Assembly: GCA_038213435.1 (NCBI GenBank)
Contig: JBBQTI010000002.1
Location: forward strand, 106,266 to 170,265
Source: PALSA-610 sp038213435
GTDB taxonomy: Bacteria; Actinomycetota; Acidimicrobiia; IMCC26256; PALSA-610
DNA length: 64,000 bases
Direction of reading: 5' to 3'
Positions 25,067 through 32,943 of this stretch are shown here, piece by piece. Below the pieces are notes generated by a model. The model saw only the letters and a program-made list of their open reading frames with translations. It searched no databases and had not been told where the DNA came from. Positions within the stretch are counted from its first letter, which is position 1, and every line of letters starts with the position of its first letter. The position numbers were made by a program, and so were the translations under genes.

Positions 25067-27705
25067 CGCGCCGTACGAGGCCGCTCCCCAGTGCGAACCG
25101 ACGGCGGCCGCGATCGCTTCCGCGTCGTCCAGCAGGCGCGAGCCTCCCCGAAGCGTGCGGCACCGTATCGAGCGAGCACCGCGCCCGTCAGCCCGGCGTT
25201 GAGTGCGATGAGCAAGCCTCCGCGCTGGGAGTTGTCAATGACTCGCATCGACCGGCGATACCCCTCGTCGTGCCGGCCGCGCACAATGTCGATCCACGCC
25301 CGATGGGCATCAGCAAACAGCTCGATCGACTCATCCGCTGCGCCGCTCTGGAGCACCTCGGCCTCAGTCAGCGCTCGTTCAGCCTCGTCCAGGTCACCGC
25401 GCCGCATCGCGGTGCTGCTCTGGAGGACGAGGGCTCGGCTCATGGCGACCGGGTTCATGCTCCCGCGTGCGTCCGCAACCGCTTGCGCCAGGAACTCGGC
25501 CGAAGCCGCGAGGTCGCCGCGCATCAGGCTCGTGATTCCGAGGCCGAACAGGGCGTCGGACGACCAGTAGTACTCGGCGAGTTCGCGCATCCCGTCGGCT
25601 GCCCGTTGCATTAGGGCCTCACTGTTGGGATCGGCCGTGAGGATCCCCCGAAATCCGCGAAAGTTGTCGACGAGGAGCGACAGCATTGGATCGCCGATCG
25701 CTTTTGCGAGCTCCTCGGCGTCGTCGAGGAGCTCGGTGTTGCGCGACAGGTCGCCGAGGACCCACGCGACCTCGACCGCGCCGAAGACCACGCGGAGGCG
25801 GGTCGCGGGATCGCCGCCGTCGAGCGCCAGGATGCTCTCGAGGCTGCGCAGCACATCAGGTGACGCGACCCGAGTCCAGAAGACATACAGCGATCCGGCG
25901 AGCTCGAGCGCGGGATCGACGCGTTCCGCGTCGATCAGCCAGACGACGGAGCGACGGATGTTTTCGAATTCCGTGTCGAGCGCGTGGTAGCAGTGCGCGA
26001 CCTGCGGACCCATCAGACCGACCGCAGTTTCCTGAACGAAACGTACGAAGTGGGCGGCATGCGCGGCGTGAGCCTCCACCGCCTCGCCCGCCGCGAGCAG
26101 CTGCTGGCTGGCGAAGTGACGAATCGTCTCCAAGAGCCGATAGCGCACGCGGTCGTCGTGCTCTTCGATCTGGACGAGCGACTTGTCGACCAGGCTGGTG
26201 AGCAGGTCGACGACCAGCCATGCGTCGTCGCATCCCAACGCGCCGACCGCTTCCGCCGCTTCGAGCGCGAACGATCCGGCGAACACTGAGATGCGTCGTA
26301 GCAGCGTCCTTTCCTCCTCGCCGAGGAGGTCGATGCTCCAACCCACCGATGCTTCGAGCGTCCGTTGTCGGGGTAAGGCCGTGCGCGCTCCGCCGCTGAG
26401 CAGCGAGAAACGTTCGGCGAGTTGTGTGGCGATTTGCTGCGGACTCAGCGCCCGGCACCGCGCCGCCGCGAGCTCGATCGCCAGCGGCAGTCCGTCGAGG
26501 CGGCGACAGATCGACGCGACCGCGTCTTGGTTCTCCGAGGAGAGACGGAACGATGGTCGCACTGCAGCCGCGCGTGTCGCGAACAGCTCCACGGACGCGC
26601 ATTGCGGTGTCTCGCGCGCCGGGAGGGCGAGCGACGGCACTCGGTACGTCATCTCGCCCGCGATCCCGAGCGGCTCGCGGCTCGTTGCGAGCACGCGTAC
26701 GTCCGCGCAGGTCACGGTGAGTTGTCCGATTATCGCTGCACACGCGTCAATGAGATGCTCGCAGTTGTCGACGACGACGAGCGCGTGGCGACCCTGTAGG
26801 TACCGGATCAGTGCTGTCGCGGCATCCTCGAGCGGCATCTCCCGAACCCCGAACACGGACGCGACACTCCGCGCGACGAGCTCTGGATCGCTCACCGCCG
26901 AAAGGTCCACGAGCCACGTACCGTCGGGATAGTGATCGAGCGCGGCCGCCGCGATTTGTATGGCGAGGCGCGTCTTCCCGCACCCTCCCGCACCAGTGAG
27001 TGTCACCAGCCGCGTCGACGCAAGCACCTCGCCGATCTCCGCGATCTCCGCGTCGCGCCCTACGAAGCTTGTGAGCTGCAACGGCAAGTTGTTCGGAAGA
27101 TTGTCGAGCGACTGGGGCGGCGGAAAGTCGAAGGGGAGATCCGGATGACACAGCTGACGGAGGTGCTCGGCGCGGCTCAGATCTCGGAGTCGATGCAGGC
27201 CGAGATCCCGCAGGAACATTCGATCAGTGAGATAGTCGACCACCACCTCAGATGTCGCGCTCGACACCAGGATCTGGCCACCATGCGCGAGAGACCGGAT
27301 CCGCGCGCACCGATTCAGGACCTCGCCGCGGTACAACAAGCCGTCCTGCAAACGCGCGTCACCGGTATGCACGCCGACCCGTAGCTGGGGCGAAGCCCCC
27401 AGGGGCCATGCTTCCTTCGCGATCGTTCGCTGCAGCTCGATCGCGAACGTCGCAGCATCGATCGCGTGCCCAAAAGCCGCGACGAAGCTGTCGCCCTCGC
27501 CTTGCTCGACCGGTCTCACACCGCCGTGACGGTCGACCAGCTTGCCGATCAGGCCGTCGAGCGTCGCGAAAATCTCAGCCGCGGCCTCCGGACGTGACTC
27601 CCACAGCGTCGTCGAACCGACAACGTCGCCGAGCACGAACGTCACGGTCCCGGTAGGCAGTGCCTCGCTCGTGTCGCCCGCCCCTCGCCAATGCTCGCCG
27701 TCCAC
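24901..27705 (-). CDS. Cyclase / NB-ARC / TPR regulator, N-terminal part (frame broken near 25140)
   Basis: GTG 27705, with GAGG 8 nt upstream, is the preferred start; the frame is open to 27777 without homology. Order: class III cyclase domain (TGTVTFVLGDVVGSTTLWE, with LNRCARI keeping Asn and Arg). Then the NB-ARC ATPase (Walker A GAGGCGKT, HALVVVDNCEH, LDGLPLAIELAAAR), then TPR-like repeats. After ARYGAARFGEA (near 25140) the frame degenerates into an Arg/Ser-rich tail, while homology continues in the 24371 frame. As one gene it would encode ~1110 residues ending in a LuxR HTH, like the protein at 1-2637. Confidence 0.82.
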   Translation of the reverse strand: MDGEHWRGAGDTSEALPTGTVTFVLGDVVGSTTLWESRPEAAAEIFATLDGLIGKLVDRHGGVRPVEQGEGDSFVAAFGHAIDAATFAIELQRTIAKEAWPLGASPQLRVGVHTGDARLQDGLLYRGEVLNRCARIRSLAHGGQILVSSATSEVVVDYLTDRMFLRDLGLHRLRDLSRAEHLRQLCHPDLPFDFPPPQSLDNLPNNLPLQLTSFVGRDAEIAEIGEVLASTRLVTLTGAGGCGKTRLAIQIAAAALDHYPDGTWLVDLSAVSDPELVARSVASVFGVREMPLEDAATALIRYLQGRHALVVVDNCEHLIDACAAIIGQLTVTCADVRVLATSREPLGIAGEMTYRVPSLALPARETPQCASVELFATRAAAVRPSFRLSSENQDAVASICRRLDGLPLAIELAAARCRALSPQQIATQLAERFSLLSGGARTALPRQRTLEASVGWSIDLLGEEERTLLRRISVFAGSFALEAAEAVGALGCDDAWLVVDLLTSLVDKSLVQIEEHDDRVRYRLLETIRHFASQQLLAAGEAVEAHAAHAAHFVRFVQETAVGLMGPQVAHCYHALDTEFENIRRSVVWLIDAERVDPALELAGSLYVFWTRVASPDVLRSLESILALDGGDPATRLRVVFGAVEVAWVLGDLSRNTELLDDAEELAKAIGDPMLSLLVDNFRGFRGILTADPNSEALMQRAADGMRELAEYYWSSDALFGLGITSLMRGDLAASAEFLAQAVADARGSMNPVAMSRALVLQSSTAMRRGDLDEAERALTEAEVLQSGAADESIELFADAHRAWIDIVRGRHDEGYRRSMRVIDNSQRGGLLIALNAGLTGAVLARYGAARFGEARACWTTRKRSRPPSVRTGERPRTARCVPSSHWRPAILRARSRSSMRPLASQRNNRSQGSRAVNAGSRAPACFAPSATNQ

Positions 27706-27863
27706 AGTTACAGCCTCGCAACGGCGATCCTCGAGACCATCATCCTTTCGGATGATCTCCACTCGCCACTGCACCAACCAGCGCCATGGATAGGCGGGTG
27801 GCTCGCGTTGCGCTGCCCTGCGGGTGGGCGCAGACTGTTGGAACCCGACAAGCGGAGGTAGCC

Positions 27864-28457
27864 ATGTTCGTGCAGGTCATCGAAGGTAGGACCAGCGATC
27901 CGGCGGCGATCAACGCGCACGGCGATCGGTGGCAGCGAGAGCTGCGCCCCGGCGCGATCGGATATCTCGGTGTCACGGCCGGGGTCGCTGCCGACGGGCG
28001 CACTGTTGCCATCGTCAGGTTCGAGGACGAGGCATCGGCCCGCGCGAACGCGAAGCGTCCGGAGCAGACCGCGTGGTTCGAGGGCATGGCGAAGCTCTAC
28101 GACGGCGAGCCCACCTTCACGGAGTCGAGCGACGTCACCGAGTGGATGGGTGGCGGCTCGAACGACGCCGGGTTCGTCCAAGTGATGAAGTCCACCGCGG
28201 TCGATCGTGCGCAGGTGGAGAAGATGGACGCTGCGTTCGAGCCGTTCGCCGACCAGCGGCCCGATCTACTCGGCGGCCTGCGCATCTGGACCGGTCCTGA
28301 CAGCTGCTTCGACGTCGCGTACTTCACCTCCGAGGAAGAAGCCCGTAAGGGGGAGCAGGCCGAGGTCCCCGCCGAGATGAAGAAACTCATGGGCGAGTTC
28401 GAGGCGGGTATGGGGGAGACCGAGTACCTCGACCTCACCGACCCGCAGCTGCGCTGA
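27864..28457 (+). CDS. Hypothetical protein with two dimeric alpha/beta-barrel repeats
   Basis: A 197-residue protein after a strong GGAGG site. The N-terminal half begins MFVQVIEGRTSDPAAINAHGDRWQ; the second half begins AGFVQVMKSTAVDRAQVEKMDAAF. These are two copies of a ferredoxin-like barrel unit. The single-unit protein at 49816 (MAFVQIIEFRTSKFDEM) is a relative. Small-molecule binding or monooxygenase-like activity is possible, but nothing specific is visible. Divergent from the LuxR regulator. Confidence 0.8.
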   Translation: MFVQVIEGRTSDPAAINAHGDRWQRELRPGAIGYLGVTAGVAADGRTVAIVRFEDEASARANAKRPEQTAWFEGMAKLYDGEPTFTESSDVTEWMGGGSNDAGFVQVMKSTAVDRAQVEKMDAAFEPFADQRPDLLGGLRIWTGPDSCFDVAYFTSEEEARKGEQAEVPAEMKKLMGEFEAGMGETEYLDLTDPQLR

Positions 28458-28643
28458 CCGCGACGCGCCTACGTCGTGCCTGCGGGGCAAAGCCCCCGAA
28501 CCCGGAGCAGCTCCAGTCGGTCGGTCCGAAGGCCGTGAAGGCGCGGTGGGGCACCCCGCCGCCGATGCGCTACCTGCCGATCTCGTTGGGTCCTCCGGTC
28601 GGCTGGAAACTCCTGAAGCCAGGGAGTCGACGGCGATCGCGTC

Positions 28644-28664
28644 GAGACCGCTCTGAGCGGTCTC
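28644..28664. terminator. Hairpin between convergent genes, probable bidirectional terminator
   Basis: GAGACCGCT-CTG-AGCGGTCTC is a perfect 9-bp stem with a 3-nt loop, 187 bp after the 27864 gene and 23 bp after the convergent tetR gene. No T-tract follows on either strand. U-poor terminator hairpins are common in actinobacteria. Confidence 0.6.
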
Positions 28665-28686
28665 ACCACACGCCAACAACAAACAA

Positions 28687-29292
28687 TCACTTGGCAACCC
28701 CACCTAGGAGGCCGCTGATGAGGGTGTCGAGGACGACGTCGGCCTCGGCTCTGGCGGCGCGCGGGTCCGAGGCGCGGGCGATGTACAGCGACGCGCCGTA
28801 GAGACCCCCGAGGGCGACGTATGTGAGCGCGTCGATCGCGATTCCTCCGAAGACGGTGGTGCCGAGCAGGGGAGTGAGGACGGTCCGCAGCATGGGCAAT
28901 TCGACCGGGTCGGTGCCGACCTCCAACACCTTCGACTGGAGGACCGACACGCTGTCGAGCACGACGATGCGACGGAAGGACGGCTCGAGGCAGGCGTCGA
29001 GGAAGGCCGAAAGGCCCGCGCGCACTGCGTCCCAAGGAGACGTCTGCAACGCGGCCGCGGCCATGACGCGGGCGACGACCTCGGCCTCGACTGTCTCGTA
29101 GACGGCGCGGAACAGCGCCTCCTTGCCCGAGAAGTGGTGGTACAACGCCCCGCGCGCCACTCCCGCCTGCTGGATGATGTCGTCGATCGACGTCGCCGCG
29201 TAGCCGTGCTCGGTGAAGGTTCGCCGGGCCACCTCGAGCAGCAGGCCGCGGGTTGCCTCCGCTTGGCGGACCCTGAGCGGCTTGACAGACAC
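28687..29292 (-). CDS. TetR-family repressor
   Basis: A 201-residue regulator from GTG 29292. The HTH is visible: LLEVARRTFTEHGYAATSIDDIIQQAGVARGALYHHFSGKEALF. The rest is a TetR ligand-binding domain with hydrophobic helices. It is divergent from the DUF2867/molybdopterin pair, with two matching palindromes in the gap, so it probably controls both directions. Confidence 0.93.
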   Translation of the reverse strand: MSVKPLRVRQAEATRGLLLEVARRTFTEHGYAATSIDDIIQQAGVARGALYHHFSGKEALFRAVYETVEAEVVARVMAAAALQTSPWDAVRAGLSAFLDACLEPSFRRIVVLDSVSVLQSKVLEVGTDPVELPMLRTVLTPLLGTTVFGGIAIDALTYVALGGLYGASLYIARASDPRAARAEADVVLDTLISGLLGGVAK

Positions 29293-29309
29293 CCTCTACG
29301 GTACCAAAC

Positions 29310-29342
29310 TGACCGACAATCGGTCACCGACCATTAGTCGGT
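29310..29342. promoter_or_regulatory. Tandem TetR operators
   Basis: Two adjacent palindromes share the half-site ACCGA: TGACCGA-CAA-TCGGTCA (29310-29326) and ACCGAC-CATTA-GTCGGT (29326-29342). A further half-site CGGTCGGT lies near 29353. They sit between the divergent tetR (29292) and DUF2867 (29381) starts. Confidence 0.75.
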
Positions 29343-29380
29343 CATAGATTCTCGGTCGGTTAGGTGGAGAGGCGAGGTCG

Positions 29381-29992
29381 ATGACGAGACTTCCGAACTC
29401 GGTGCACACTTCGCGGCCGTGGCGGATCCACGAGCTCACACGCGACTTCCGGCTCGAGGACGTGTGGGCACTTCCGGAGCGCGGCGGCCCGGACGACTTC
29501 CCTCGGCTGGTCCGGATGATCGCGTCGCTCGACCCGGCCCAAAGCCCCTCTTGCGCGGTGCGCGCGCTGTTCGCAATCCGGTGGAAGCTCGGGGAGCTGC
29601 TCGGTTGGGACAGCCCCGACGCCGGCGTCGGCTCGAGGGTGCCGACGCTCCGCGACCGCCTGCCCGCGGATTTGCGTGATGCCCCGACCGGCCCGGACTT
29701 CGACGCGCTCCCCTTCACCTCGTTGTACCTGCTCGACGACGAATGGGCGGCGGAGATCGCCAACCGAACGACGCACGGCGTCATGCACATCGGCTGGGTC
29801 CCGGACCCGACGCGCGGCTTTCGCGCGCACATGGCCGTCTACGTGAAGCCGAACGGTGTGTTGGGGAACGCGTACATGGCCGCGATCAGGCCGTTCCGGC
29901 ACCTGATCGTCTACCCCTCGATGTTGCGAGAGGGAGGGCGGACGTGGCATGCCGTCACCGGCTCGGCATCCTCGCGGGAGGCCCCGACGTGA
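29381..29992 (+). CDS. DUF2867 protein
   Basis: A 203-residue protein. Typical blocks: WRIHELTRDFRLEDVWALP, ALFAIRWKLGELLGWD, TSLYLLDDEWAAEIANRTTHGVMHIGW, and VYVKPNGVLGNAYMAAIRPFRHLIVYP. The family fold is a steroidogenic-acute-regulatory-like or lipocalin-type barrel of unknown role. Its stop overlaps GTG of the next gene (GTGA, 29989-29992), so it is co-translated with the molybdopterin oxidoreductase. Confidence 0.88.
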   Translation: MTRLPNSVHTSRPWRIHELTRDFRLEDVWALPERGGPDDFPRLVRMIASLDPAQSPSCAVRALFAIRWKLGELLGWDSPDAGVGSRVPTLRDRLPADLRDAPTGPDFDALPFTSLYLLDDEWAAEIANRTTHGVMHIGWVPDPTRGFRAHMAVYVKPNGVLGNAYMAAIRPFRHLIVYPSMLREGGRTWHAVTGSASSREAPT

Positions 29993-30684
29993 CGCTTCCT
30001 CCCGGCCAGCACCGCATCGATGGGTTCCCGCGCTTCGGTACCCACCTCCACCGACCGCCTCCTGCTGTCCCCACCGATCCCGTCATCAAGATCAGCGGCG
30101 CCGGCGCCCGCTCTTTCGGCTTCCCGCTGATCGAGCTCGCGGCGCTTCCCCGCCGAGAGCTCACCGCCGACTTTCACTGCGTGGCCGGGTGGTCCGCCAC
30201 CAGCTTGCGATGGGAGGGCGTCGCGTTCGAGACCTTCTATCGCACGATCATCGAGCCGCGGCAACCGGACACGCGCGTCACACACATCGTCTTTGGCGGT
30301 CTCGACCGCTACCGGTCGATCGTGTCGATCGAGGACGCCCTCGCGGAGGACGTGCTCATCGCAGACCATCTCGATGGCCGTCCGCTCGATGGTAACCATG
30401 GCGCGCCCGCCCGACTGGTGAGCCCCAACCAGTACGGCTTCGTAAGCACCAAGCACCTCTGCTCCATCGAGCTCCACACCACCGAGCCGCCGGGGAGCTA
30501 CCGCCACGCATCTCGCAAGAACCAGATGGCGTTGCGCTTGCTCGGGCCCCATCCGCGGGCGAGGGTTTGGAAAGAGGAGCGTCATCGCTATCTCCCTGCC
30601 TGGTCGGTGCGGCCCGCCTTCTGGCTGCTCGTCCGACCATTCGCGTTCCTCAGCGCTCGGGGCGGCCGACGACAACGTCTCTAG
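29989..30684 (+). CDS. Molybdopterin-dependent oxidoreductase (sulfite-oxidase fold)
   Basis: A 231-residue sulfite-oxidase/MsrP-type catalytic domain. The molybdenum-ligating Cys is in DFHCVAGWSATSLRWEGVAF. Further fold blocks are FGFPLIELAALPRRELTADF, THIVFGGLDRYRSIVSIEDAL, and ARLVSPNQYGFVSTKHLCSIEL. No Tat signal is seen, so it appears cytosolic. No haem domain or partner membrane subunit is nearby. The substrate is unknown; sulfite or a sulfoxide is possible. Confidence 0.87.
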   Translation: MTLPPGQHRIDGFPRFGTHLHRPPPAVPTDPVIKISGAGARSFGFPLIELAALPRRELTADFHCVAGWSATSLRWEGVAFETFYRTIIEPRQPDTRVTHIVFGGLDRYRSIVSIEDALAEDVLIADHLDGRPLDGNHGAPARLVSPNQYGFVSTKHLCSIELHTTEPPGSYRHASRKNQMALRLLGPHPRARVWKEERHRYLPAWSVRPAFWLLVRPFAFLSARGGRRQRL

Positions 30685-30764
30685 GGAGCCGATGCCAGAT
30701 GGTTGGCGGTCTTCGATCGAGGGTACGAGCGAAATCGTGACGATTCGACTCGGCGGTTGATCGA

Positions 30765-31136
30765 ATGCCGGTGACGGAATCTGCTCGGCTCTTGGTCGCT
30801 GACCATACGAGGGCATGTCACGACGCGCGCGTCTTCGTCACGAACTTCGTTCGCAGGGCTCGATGGGCTGGTTCAGCTGAGGACGCCGCGCTCGTGATGG
30901 ACGAGCTCGTTGCCAACGCGCTCACGCACGCCCATTCCGAATCGGTGGTCGAGTGTCATGTTGCCGACGCCGTGCTGCATCTCGAAGTGCATGATCGAGA
31001 CCCGTCGCACCCGCGCCCCATCAGCGCGCCCGGAGTCGGGGGTGGCTACGGCCTGCGCGTCGTCGCCGCGTTGAGTCGGGCGTGGGGCTGTGAAGCCGAG
31101 CCGACCGGCAAGAAGGTCTGGGCCGACCTCTCGTAA
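30765..31136 (+). CDS. RsbW-like ATP-binding (HATPase_c_2) protein
   Basis: A 123-residue stand-alone GHKL ATPase. N-box ALVMDELVANALTHAHS with the essential Glu and Asn; G1-like VHDRDPSHPRP; G2 GGGYGLRVV. Proteins of this kind are anti-sigma factor kinases or switch proteins. No anti-anti-sigma gene is adjacent. It ends 6 nt before the convergent dehydrogenase gene. Confidence 0.88.
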   Translation: MPVTESARLLVADHTRACHDARVFVTNFVRRARWAGSAEDAALVMDELVANALTHAHSESVVECHVADAVLHLEVHDRDPSHPRPISAPGVGGGYGLRVVAALSRAWGCEAEPTGKKVWADLS

Positions 31137-31142
31137 CGCCCG

Positions 31143-32081
31143 CTAAGAGATCGCATGCTCGCATTTTTCGCCGCGCAAGCAGGTGGCGAGGTTGTCGATG
31201 GCGCAGTTGAGCATCGCCCGGCGCGTCTCGACGGTGGCCGATCCGATGTGAGGCAGCACGACGACGTTTGGCATTGCGAGCAGTGGCTCGCCCGCGCCGG
31301 GCGGTTCGCTCTCGAGCACGTCGAGGCCGGCGCCACCCAGGCGATGCTCGACGAGAGCCGAAGTCAGGGCCCGTTGGTCGACGACTCCGCCGCGCGAGGT
31401 GTTGATCAGAAATGCGGTGGGCTTCATCGCCGCGAGCGCAGCGCCGTCGATGAGATAACGAGTCGTGGGGTTGAGGTCGACGTGGAGGGAGACGATGTCG
31501 GCGCGTGCGAGGCCATCGATGAGGGTCGCGACCCGTTCGACTCCTGCAATTTCCCGGGATTCGGCGCGCGCGTCGAATGCGCACACCTGCATCTTGAAAC
31601 CGAGCGCGCGTCGGGCGACTTCTCGGCCGATCCGCCCGAAACCCACGATGAGCAGCGTCTTCGAACGGAGATCGGTGCCGAGCAGCGCGTCGTCCCAGCC
31701 GCCGTTCGCCACGATGTCGACCGCTTCGCCGAGCCGCCGCGCGGTCATCAGGATGAGCGCCAACGTCAGGTCGGCGACCGCGTCGCTCAGCACCGGCGTG
31801 TGGGTCACGGTGATGGCGCGTTTCGAAGCGGCGGCGAGGTCGATGTGATCGGAGCCGACACTGATCGTGCTGAGCGCGCGGAGATGAGGCGCGCGGTCCA
31901 GGAGCGCCGAGTCGGCGGTGACGTGCGAATCGATGAGCAGACCTTGCGCGTCATGAAGGGCGTCCGAGAGTTCACGTCGACTCGCACGGACGAAGTCGAC
32001 GAAGCGGAGGTTCTGGTTGCCGAGCCGCTCGAGCTGCGGAGATCCCAGACGAACCGACGAGACGACGGGTACGCCGGGCAT
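31143..32081 (-). CDS. D-2-hydroxyacid dehydrogenase
   Basis: A 312-residue NAD(P)-dependent enzyme. Rossmann motif VGFGRIGREVARRALGF; catalytic Arg in NTSRGGVVDQ, Glu in VLESEPPG and His in VLPHIGSA. It is probably a glyoxylate/hydroxypyruvate-reductase-like member. ATG 32081 is the last base of the upstream aldolase stop (TGATG), so the two are co-translated. Aldolase and reductase probably act in sequence on 2-oxo or aldehyde products of sugar-acid or aromatic catabolism (inference). Confidence 0.92.
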   Translation of the reverse strand: MPGVPVVSSVRLGSPQLERLGNQNLRFVDFVRASRRELSDALHDAQGLLIDSHVTADSALLDRAPHLRALSTISVGSDHIDLAAASKRAITVTHTPVLSDAVADLTLALILMTARRLGEAVDIVANGGWDDALLGTDLRSKTLLIVGFGRIGREVARRALGFKMQVCAFDARAESREIAGVERVATLIDGLARADIVSLHVDLNPTTRYLIDGAALAAMKPTAFLINTSRGGVVDQRALTSALVEHRLGGAGLDVLESEPPGAGEPLLAMPNVVVLPHIGSATVETRRAMLNCAIDNLATCLRGEKCEHAIS

Positions 32082-32869
32082 CAGAGGTAAGACGACTTCG
32101 TATCCGCTGCGTGATCGGGCGCGACCGCATGCAGCGCAAGGCCGGCGGCGCGGGCGAGCAGGGCGGCGTCGGCCGCGACCTCGACGAGCCGGAAGCCTTG
32201 CTCGATGCGCTTCGGTGCCGTCTGCTGATTGCCCGCGATGCCGGGCACGACTCCATGCCTCCGGCAGGCCCCGAGAATGCTGGTGATTGCGTCGCTGAAC
32301 TCCGCCGCCTCGTGGTCGGGTGCCGGTGGAAGTCCGAGGGTGACGCTGAGGTCGGCCGGTCCGACGTACACCGCGTCGACGCCCGGTACAGAGAGGATCT
32401 CGTCGACCTGCGCAACGGCGTCGCGCGTCTCGACCATCACGATGCAGAGAACATCCTCGTTCGCGTTCGTGAAGTAGTCGAAGCCCGCGGAGTAGTTGGC
32501 ACGCACCGGCCCGTAGCTGCGTGCACCCAACGGCGCGTATCGGCACGCTTGAACGGCGCGCTCGGCGTCAGCCCGGCTGTTGACCATCGGGATGATCACG
32601 CCGCGCGCACCGGCGTCCAGCGACTTGCCGATGATCCCGGGCTCGTTCCAGGGGACGCGGACAAGTGGTGTTACCGCGGTCGACGACACCGCCTGCAACA
32701 TTGTGACCATCTGTGCGTAGTCGATCACGCCGTGCTGCATGTCTACGCAGACCCAGTCGAATTTTTCGTGTGCGACGATCTCGGCGCAGAACGCGCTCGG
32801 GATCATCAACCACGCACCCAGGGCGGGACGGCCGGCGGCCCAAGCCTCACGTACTCCGTTCGGTCTCAT
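32081..32869 (-). CDS. HpcH/HpaI-family class II aldolase
   Basis: A 262-residue metal-dependent aldolase. Base-region block FDWVCVDMQHGVIDYAQM; Arg in LVRVPWNEPGIIGKSLDAG; metal Glu in VMVETRDAV and Asp in VGPADLSVTLGLP. These enzymes cleave 4-hydroxy-2-oxo acids to pyruvate and an aldehyde. It is the first gene of a two-gene operon with the hydroxyacid dehydrogenase. Confidence 0.92.
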   Translation of the reverse strand: MRPNGVREAWAAGRPALGAWLMIPSAFCAEIVAHEKFDWVCVDMQHGVIDYAQMVTMLQAVSSTAVTPLVRVPWNEPGIIGKSLDAGARGVIIPMVNSRADAERAVQACRYAPLGARSYGPVRANYSAGFDYFTNANEDVLCIVMVETRDAVAQVDEILSVPGVDAVYVGPADLSVTLGLPPAPDHEAAEFSDAITSILGACRRHGVVPGIAGNQQTAPKRIEQGFRLVEVAADAALLARAAGLALHAVAPDHAADTKSSYL

Positions 32870-32943
32870 CAGGAGTCCTCGTACGAGTGTTCGTCGCGGA
32901 GGCGATCGTAACCGTGTGCGATCGCAGCAACACGACCACGCAA

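Noticed and set aside
28458..28686. Coding frames between the convergent 27864 and tetR genes
   Set aside because: Frames are Arg/Ser-rich without motifs, and the region contains the terminator hairpin.
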